DNA of 46,606 nucleotides from 66-474 sp035695065 (GTDB lineage Bacteria > Pseudomonadota > Gammaproteobacteria > Xanthomonadales > Rhodanobacteraceae): contig DASSEW010000049.1 in assembly GCA_035695065.1 (NCBI GenBank), forward strand, positions 1 through 46,606, read 5' to 3'. A program made the translations under genes and the position numbers. Below are positions 42,347 through 46,606 of the stretch, in pieces (the first letter of the stretch is position 1; each line of letters begins with the position of its first letter). Under the pieces are notes generated by a model. That model was given only the letters and a program-made list of their open reading frames with translations. It ran no database searches and was not told where the DNA came from.

Positions 42347-42996
42347 GAGGCCTTCGACGGGAACTGCTTGGCGATCGCGCCGGCGAGCGCATCGGCAATC
42401 GTGTTCATATGCGTGCGCATGTGCTCCAGCGTCTTCGCCGCAGCGGCATTGTTGCCGGCCATCACTTCGTTGATGTGCGTCTCGTGGTCGGCCACGTGCA
42501 TCATCAGCAGGCCTTGCACCGTGGCTTCGGGCAGGTTGGGGTTGGCGCCGGAGAGGAATTTTGCGATCGCGGTGGCGTTGTCAGCGAGATCCTGCTCCGC
42601 CTTCTGTTGCGCGGCCTTGTCGCCGCTGTGCGTGGCGTCGGCATAAGCCTTCACGCCGCCCCAGTGCCCCGCCAGCAGTTTCAGCATCTGCTCGCCCGCG
42701 GGCTTGCCGTAGAAGCTCGCAACCGCATCGGCGATCTGCTTGGCGTTGGCGACCACGTCATCGGCGGCTTTCTTCGCCGCAGCCTGATCGCCGGCTTTCA
42801 CCGCCGCGGTATAGGCGGTGGTGTGCGTGACATGGCCTTGCCAGAGCGAACGCATGGCTTCATGCAGTTTCAGCGCGGTCGCACTGCTGGATGTGGATGC
42901 GGGCGCCGCGCCGGCTTGGTGCGCGAGTGCCACCGGTGCGGAAGCGGCCAGCACCAGACCCAGTGCAAGGCCGCAAGCGAGGGAGAGCGGTTTCAT
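42343..42996 (-). CDS. Exported helical His-rich protein, possibly metal- or haem-binding
   Basis: This 217-residue protein has a signal peptide (MKPLSLACGLALGLVLAASAPVALA) and two repeats of a long-helix module. The first is LHEAMRSLWQGHVTHTTAYTAAV plus IADAVASFYGKPAGEQMLKLL; the second is HWGGVKAYADATHSGDK plus AIAKFLSGANPNLPEATVQGL. It ends with MMHVADHETHINEVMAG and EHMRTHMNTI, rich in His and Met. The FYG, NP and D-x2-x3-H pattern is shared with Bacillus-type helical proteins of unknown function. His/Met clustering suggests copper, iron or haem binding, unproven. It is coupled to the SufR-like gene, which makes iron or redox control likely. Confidence 0.75.
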   Translation of the reverse strand: MKPLSLACGLALGLVLAASAPVALAHQAGAAPASTSSSATALKLHEAMRSLWQGHVTHTTAYTAAVKAGDQAAAKKAADDVVANAKQIADAVASFYGKPAGEQMLKLLAGHWGGVKAYADATHSGDKAAQQKAEQDLADNATAIAKFLSGANPNLPEATVQGLLMMHVADHETHINEVMAGNNAAAAKTLEHMRTHMNTIADALAGAIAKQFPSKAS

Positions 42997-43049
42997 GTCC
43001 AGTTCCTTCGGTTCGATGCCGCGGAATGCGGCTCCGGGAATGATGGACG

Positions 43050-43068
43050 CTTCAGCCAATTACTGAAG
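43050..43068 (-). promoter_or_regulatory. Candidate operator upstream of the SufR-like unit
   Basis: CTTCAG (43050-43055) and CTGAAG (43063-43068) are inverted hexamers with a 7-base spacer. They lie 54-72 bases upstream of the exported protein gene, near the expected promoter. A dimeric regulator such as the co-encoded SufR-like protein could bind here. The evidence is positional only. Confidence 0.4.
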
Positions 43069-43078
43069 TGCTATATGT

Positions 43079-43101
43079 GCAAAGGCCTTGTGACAAGGCC
43101 A
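43079..43101 (-). terminator. Hairpin after hemL
   Basis: GGCCTTG (43083-43089) and CAAGGCC (43093-43099) form a 7-bp stem with a 3-base loop, 20 bases beyond the hemL stop, followed on the minus strand by TTT only. It is a plausible weak terminator of the thiE-hemL unit. Confidence 0.5.
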
Positions 43102-43118
43102 TGATCGCACGAATCGGA

Positions 43119-44405
43119 TCAGCCTGCGGCAGCGAGCCGGAACGCGTCGCGCGCGGCTTCCAGGGTTTCGGCGATATCGGATTCCGAGTGCGCCGAGGAC
43201 ATGAATCCCGCTTCGAAGGCGCTCGGCGCGAAGTACACGCCGCGTTCGAGCATGGCGTGGAAGAAGCGCCGGAATGCAGCGATGTCGCAGGCCGTCGCTT
43301 GCGCGAAGGTTTCGACTTTCTCTGAAGTGAAGAACAACCCGAACATGCCGCACACGTGGTTGACCGAGAACGGCACGCCGGCTTCCTTCGCGCAGGCGAG
43401 CAGGCCGTCGGTGAGCGCACGCATCTTGCGTTCGAGTTCGGCGTGGAAGCCGGGTTCGCGGATCAGTTCCAGCATGGCCAGGCCCGCCGCCATCGCCACC
43501 GGATTGCCGCTCAAGGTGCCGGCCTGGTAGATCGGTCCGCTGGGCGCGATCTGCTGCATCAGTTCGCGCCGGCCGCCGTACGCACCGACCGGCATGCCGC
43601 CGCCGATGATCTTGCCGAAGGTGGTGAGGTCGGGCGCGATGCCGAACCACTGCTGCGCGCCGCCCGGCGCCACGCGGAAGCCGGTCATCACTTCGTCGAA
43701 GATCAGCAACGCACCGTGTTGCGTGCACAGCTCGCGCAGGGTTTGCAGGAAACCTTCGCGCGGCAGGATGCAATTCATGTTGCCAACCACCGGCTCCACG
43801 ATCACGCACGCGATTTCGCCTCCGATCTCGGCGAACAATGTGCGCGCGGCTTCCGCGTCGTTGTACGGGAGCGTGGACGTGAGATCCGCCAGCGCGCGCG
43901 GCACGCCGGGCGAATCGGGCACGCCGAGCGTCAATGCGCCGGAACCGGCCTTGACCAGGAACGAGTCGCCGTGGCCGTGGTAGCAACCCTCGAACTTCAC
44001 GATGCGCTCGCGGCCGGTCGCGCCGCGCGCAAGCCGGATCGCCGCCATCGTCGCTTCGGTGCCGGAGTTGACCATCCGCACCATTTCGACCGACGGCACC
44101 AGCGCGGTGATCGCCTCGGCCACCGCGACTTCCGCGGCGCAGGGCGTGCCGAACGAGAGCCCGTCGCGCACTGCGCGCTCGACCGCTTCGCGTACGCGCG
44201 GATGGTTGTGGCCGACGATCATCGGTCCCCACGACCCGACGTAGTCGATGTAGCGCTTGCCTTCCACGTCCCACAGGTAAGCGCCGTCCGCACGTGCGCT
44301 GAAGAACGGCTCGCCGCCGACCGACTTGAACGCGCGCACCGGAGAATCCACGCCGCCGGGGAGCAGTCGTTGCGCACGCTGGAAAAGTTCGTGGTTAGTG
44401 GTCAT
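43119..44405 (-). CDS. hemL: Glutamate-1-semialdehyde 2,1-aminomutase
   Basis: This 428-residue PLP enzyme begins ELFQRAQRLLPGGVDSPVRAF and carries the HemL gating-loop region, FDEVMTGFRVAPGGAQQ, and the catalytic lysine K265 in TTFGKIIGGGMPVGAYGG. It converts glutamate-1-semialdehyde to 5-aminolevulinate, the C5 route to haem. The start ATG (44403-44405) overlaps the stop of thiE by 4 bases, so the genes are translationally coupled. That order, thiE-hemL, is common in gammaproteobacteria. Confidence 0.98.
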   Translation of the reverse strand: MTTNHELFQRAQRLLPGGVDSPVRAFKSVGGEPFFSARADGAYLWDVEGKRYIDYVGSWGPMIVGHNHPRVREAVERAVRDGLSFGTPCAAEVAVAEAITALVPSVEMVRMVNSGTEATMAAIRLARGATGRERIVKFEGCYHGHGDSFLVKAGSGALTLGVPDSPGVPRALADLTSTLPYNDAEAARTLFAEIGGEIACVIVEPVVGNMNCILPREGFLQTLRELCTQHGALLIFDEVMTGFRVAPGGAQQWFGIAPDLTTFGKIIGGGMPVGAYGGRRELMQQIAPSGPIYQAGTLSGNPVAMAAGLAMLELIREPGFHAELERKMRALTDGLLACAKEAGVPFSVNHVCGMFGLFFTSEKVETFAQATACDIAAFRRFFHAMLERGVYFAPSAFEAGFMSSAHSESDIAETLEAARDAFRLAAAG

Positions 44406-45040
44406 GGCGAACAGGTCTGGTGATTGAACAGAGCGTCGAAGCGACGTGCTTCGGCATGAATGTCGGATGCGCCGAACACCGCCGAGATCGCGGCGAGAAA
44501 ATCGGCGCCGGCTTCGATCAGGGGCCCGCCATTGTCCGGCGTAATCCCGCCGATCGCCACCAGCGGAAGTCCGAAAGCCTTCGCTTCATGCAGCAACGTC
44601 AACGAAGGCTGTCGGCGATGCGGTTTGGTGCGCGAGGGGAAAAACGCGCCGAAGGCGAGGTAATCCGCACCCGCTTCGACGGCAGCGCGCGCGCGTTGCA
44701 GCGAGTCGTAGCAGGACACGCCGATGATCGCATCAGCGCCGAGCGCCGCGCGCGCGAGTGCGACGTCCGCATCGTCTTCGCCCAGATGCACGCCGGCCGC
44801 GCCACTTGCGCGTGCGAGCTCCACGTCATCGTTGATGATCAGCGGCACGTCGAACTCCGCGCAGAGTTCCGCCAGCGCGCGCGATTCCTGCAGCCGTCTC
44901 ACGGAGTCGGGCGTCTTGTCGCGGTACTGCAGCATTCGCGCGCCGCCGAGCAGCGCAGCTCGCGCGGCCTCGGGCAAATCCGCGCGTGGTCCATCGGTGA
45001 TCGCATACAGCCCGCGACGACGCAGCAGCGGGTGGAACAC
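44402..45040 (-). CDS. thiE: Thiamine-phosphate synthase
   Basis: This 212-residue TIM-barrel enzyme joins HMP-PP and thiazole phosphate. Motifs are RRGLYAITDGPR at the start, RMLQYRDKTPD, PLIINDDVELARASGAAGVHLGEDD, and YLAFGAFFPSRTKPH, then VAIGGITPDNG. I place the start at a GTG (45038-45040), because an AGGAG site lies 7 bases upstream and the protein then begins 8 residues before the GLYAITD motif, as in the family. An in-frame ATG at 45110-45112 would add 24 unconserved residues. ThiE acts in the same pathway as ThiC, encoded about 18 kb away. Confidence 0.94.
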   Translation of the reverse strand: MFHPLLRRRGLYAITDGPRADLPEAARAALLGGARMLQYRDKTPDSVRRLQESRALAELCAEFDVPLIINDDVELARASGAAGVHLGEDDADVALARAALGADAIIGVSCYDSLQRARAAVEAGADYLAFGAFFPSRTKPHRRQPSLTLLHEAKAFGLPLVAIGGITPDNGGPLIEAGADFLAAISAVFGASDIHAEARRFDALFNHQTCSP

Positions 45041-45133
45041 GCGGCATCTCCTGAATGGCTGGATCGCCGCGCTTTCATGCGGCGGCGCATCTTGCGAGAA
45101 TAGGGAAGTCATCCGCTCCAGCAACGAAGAATC

Positions 45134-45328
45134 ATGACCGCAACCGGCACACCCGTCGAGGCCTATCGCAAGTTCATGTGCGTGGTGTGTGGCTTCATCT
45201 ACGACGAGGAGGCGGGGCTGCCGGAAGAAGGCATCGCGCCGGGAACGCGCTGGGAAGACATCCCCGACACCTGGACCTGTCCCGACTGCGGCGTGACCAA
45301 GGACGATTTCGAGATGATCGAGGTCTGA
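45134..45328 (+). CDS. Rubredoxin
   Basis: This 64-residue protein has two rubredoxin CXXCG knuckles, C16-x2-C19 (CVVCGFIYD) and C49-x2-C52 (CPDCGVTKDDF), with the conserved EEAGLPEEGIAPGTRWEDIP between. The Cys4 site holds one iron and carries single electrons. The N-terminus is about 10 residues longer than the minimal form. In gammaproteobacteria it can feed alkane hydroxylase, superoxide reductase or other partners; none is encoded here. It is divergent from thiE across about 90 bases. Confidence 0.97.
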   Translation: MTATGTPVEAYRKFMCVVCGFIYDEEAGLPEEGIAPGTRWEDIPDTWTCPDCGVTKDDFEMIEV

Positions 45329-45470
45329 CCTGCGAAGCGGCTGGATGCGCCAAGTTGCGCGACAGAGTTCACAAAAATTCCTGCATCCGTCACCGCTGCG
45401 CCACATCCAGGTCACCGCGCCTGCACACGCGATTGCTGAAATGGAACCGTCTCAACGAGGGAAGACGGCC

Positions 45471-45689
45471 ATGCAGCAATTCATTCCGTTCGACGATCGC
45501 TGGTTCGATGCGGGCGAGGCGTTTCCGGGCCCGCTGGTGCCGTATCACGTGGGCGTGCCCTGCGCGCACTTCGCACCCGCAAATGACGAGGATCACTGCG
45601 TCGCGGGCGGTACGTTGATGAACGTCGCGATGTCGCCCGTGCGCACGCCGAGTTTCGCGGCCACGCCGGCGTTCAACTCCAACACGTAA
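45471..45689 (+). CDS. Possible small protein or truncated remnant, overlapping the DUF192 gene
   Basis: A 72-residue frame starts at an ATG (45471) with GGAAG upstream and reads MQQFIPFDDRWFDAGEAFPG, then PLVPYHVGVPCAHFAP. This first half looks like a real protein start with balanced composition. The last ~32 residues lie antisense to the DUF192 gene and look like chance coding. It may be the 5' remnant of a gene whose 3' part was lost, or a short functional protein. I see no homologue by memory. The rest of the 264-base gap (45329-45592) holds nothing clear. Confidence 0.35.
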   Translation: MQQFIPFDDRWFDAGEAFPGPLVPYHVGVPCAHFAPANDEDHCVAGGTLMNVAMSPVRTPSFAATPAFNSNT

Positions 45690-46069
45690 CGGGCCGGTTC
45701 CGTGCTCGGATAAATCGGGCACGGATCGGCCTTGCACGGCGGCACGTCGCTGAGCACCGTCACGGCCTTGCGGCGCGCGTCGAAGAACACCATGTCCAGC
45801 GGGATCAGCGTGTCCTTCATCCAGAACGTCTGCACCGCCGCCGCCGGGAACACGAACAACATGCCGTGATTTGCCGGCATGGATGTTCGATCCATCAAGC
45901 CGTGCGCGCGGCTGACGTCGTCCGCCGCGATTTCCACGCCGATGCGATGGCCGCGCAGGATGACGGCGGCGCCCTGGTCGGCGGGTGCGGATTTCGCCGG
46001 CGCGTCGGCGCAGGCGACGCCCATCGATGCCAACACGAGCGAAAAAAAGAGTGCGAGCGATCGGCGCAT
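45593..46069 (-). CDS. DUF192 family exported protein
   Basis: This 158-residue protein has a signal peptide (MRRSLALFFSLVLASMGVACADA) and the DUF192 domain: VEIAADDVSRAHGLMDRTSM, MLFVFPAAAVQTFWMKDTLI, PLDMVFFDARRKAVTVL, and PARYVLELNAGVAAKLGVRTGD. DUF192 proteins are small beta-barrel proteins of unknown function, widespread in bacteria and archaea. The Cys after GVA does not fit a lipobox because -3 is Gly, so a plain signal peptidase I site is likelier. The start ATG is at 46067-46069. It points away from the rRNA operon. Confidence 0.93.
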   Translation of the reverse strand: MRRSLALFFSLVLASMGVACADAPAKSAPADQGAAVILRGHRIGVEIAADDVSRAHGLMDRTSMPANHGMLFVFPAAAVQTFWMKDTLIPLDMVFFDARRKAVTVLSDVPPCKADPCPIYPSTEPARYVLELNAGVAAKLGVRTGDIATFINVPPATQ

Positions 46070-46212
46070 GGCGGCAGTCCCGGTTGCGGAGACCGCAGTG
46101 TAACGCGACCGCAGCAGGGGCTTCCCAAGCGCACCGCGTTCGCGCTATTCTTCGCAGCCCGGCGGCGCGGTCCGTCGGGAAAGAGGCCGACGAAAAAACA
46201 TGGCCGGAAGTG

Positions 46213-46240
46213 TTGACAGCTCCGGAATGTGTTGTATGAT
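46213..46240 (+). promoter_or_regulatory. rRNA operon promoter
   Basis: A perfect -35 TTGACA (46213-46218) and a -10 TATGAT (46235-46240) are spaced 16 bases, with an A-rich segment (CGACGAAAAAACATGG) upstream like an UP element. About 225 bases separate it from 16S. A second promoter farther upstream cannot be excluded; the remaining 46070-46212 shows no gene. Confidence 0.8.
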
Positions 46241-46464
46241 TGTCGGCTCACTCGGCGATATGTCGGGTCGCGACGGCGAAACGCCGGAACGCGCGAAGCA
46301 CGATCTTTGACAGTGTGCGCAGGTGACTTGTGTGGGCGCCTTGCGGATGGATGAAAGTCCAGATGCAAAGTGTCCAAACCTAAGAACCTAAGTAATTCAG
46401 CGATGAATTATTGGGTTGGGTTTAGACCTTCAAAAGATAGACGATCGCAAGATCGTCGAAACCT
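46241..46464 (+). other. 16S rRNA leader
   Basis: This transcribed leader contains ATCTTTGACAGTGTGCGCAG (46300-46319), typical of xanthomonad rRNA leaders, and a GACGATC-GCAA-GATCGTC hairpin with a GNRA loop (46440-46457) just before the mature 16S end. It probably includes the boxA-type antitermination sequences and one strand of the RNase III processing stem, whose other strand lies outside the window. Confidence 0.7.
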
Positions 46465-46606
46465 TAAGTGAAGAGTTTGATCCTGGCTCAGATTGAACGC
46501 TGGCGGCATGCCTAACACATGCAAGTCGAACGGCAGCATGACGTGTAGCAATACACGTTGATGGCGAGTGGCGGACGGGTGAGGAATGCATCGGAATCTG
46601 CCCAGT
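46465..46606 (+). rRNA. 16S ribosomal RNA (5' end, partial)
   Basis: The universal 27F region AGAGTTTGATCCTGGCTCAG lies at 46472-46491, followed by ATTGAACGCTGGCGGCATGC and CAAGTCGAACGGCAGCATGA, then GGCGAGTGGCGGACGGGTGA. The variable V1 stem (ACGTGTAGCAATACACGT) and the ACGGGTGAGGAATGCATCGG stretch fit Xanthomonadales. The mature 5' end is placed at 46465 by alignment to E. coli positions. The gene runs off the right edge. Confidence 0.98.

Noticed and set aside
45041..45112. ATG start for thiE at 45112
   Set aside because: It would add 24 residues with no conservation, while the GTG at 45040 has AGGAG at ideal spacing and matches the family N-terminus.

Overview
The window comes from a high-GC gammaproteobacterium of the Xanthomonadales (Lysobacterales), most likely Rhodanobacteraceae. 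Three things point there: the first ~140 bases of a 16S rRNA gene at the right edge, the gene orders (cutA-dsbD-tlpA-aroQ-accB-accC next to groESL; a LpxL/WaaA/TolC block with LPS-core glycosyltransferases), and the housekeeping protein sequences. It is chromosomal core DNA. I see no prophage, integron, CRISPR array, tRNA or complete insertion sequence. No species can be named from sequence alone.

Layout. 1-5.3 kb, minus strand: cutA, dsbD, a TlpA-type thioredoxin, aroQ, accB and accC (cut by the window edge). 5.4-7.9 kb: groES-groEL behind a CIRCE operator. 7.9-10.3 kb, minus: a secreted SnoaL-like protein and an LtaS/OpgB-type membrane sulfatase-fold enzyme. 10.5-15.3 kb: glnE, an ELM1-family protein, YceI and a zinc-finger protein. 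15.4-23.3 kb: envelope genes (GT4, O-antigen-ligase-like protein, GT2, lpxL, waaA, tolC, pcm). 23.7-29.3 kb: a TetR regulator, thiC, and two tandem Asp/Asn beta-hydroxylase paralogues, the second fused to a sulfotransferase domain. 29.3-31.6 kb: a ferritin-like protein and a GT39 membrane glycosyltransferase. 31.9-37.8 kb: a pyrophosphate-centred group (ppa, hppA, PPi-dependent phosphofructokinase, adk), interrupted by one AT-rich orphan gene of foreign appearance. 37.8-45.3 kb: a membrane protein, mpl, a Lon-N-type protein, a Cys/Met PLP enzyme, a SufR-like Fe-S regulator with a His-rich exported partner, hemL, thiE and rubredoxin. 45.5-46.6 kb: a DUF192 protein, an rRNA promoter and leader, and the start of 16S rRNA.

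Two themes stand out. First, the chromosome is dotted with short palindromic repeats of several families. Some have entered coding regions in frame (dsbD, mpl), some supply stop codons (glnE, the ELM1-family gene, the PLP enzyme), and some sit in leaders (groES, thiC). One family has two copies whose outer stems differ but remain paired, which suggests selection on the hairpin. Second, the beta-hydroxylase plus hydroxylase-sulfotransferase fusion downstream of thiC is the best candidate here for an undescribed modification pathway. The AT-rich orphan, with an R-x4-H motif resembling HEPN nucleases, is the best candidate for an acquired defence or toxin gene.
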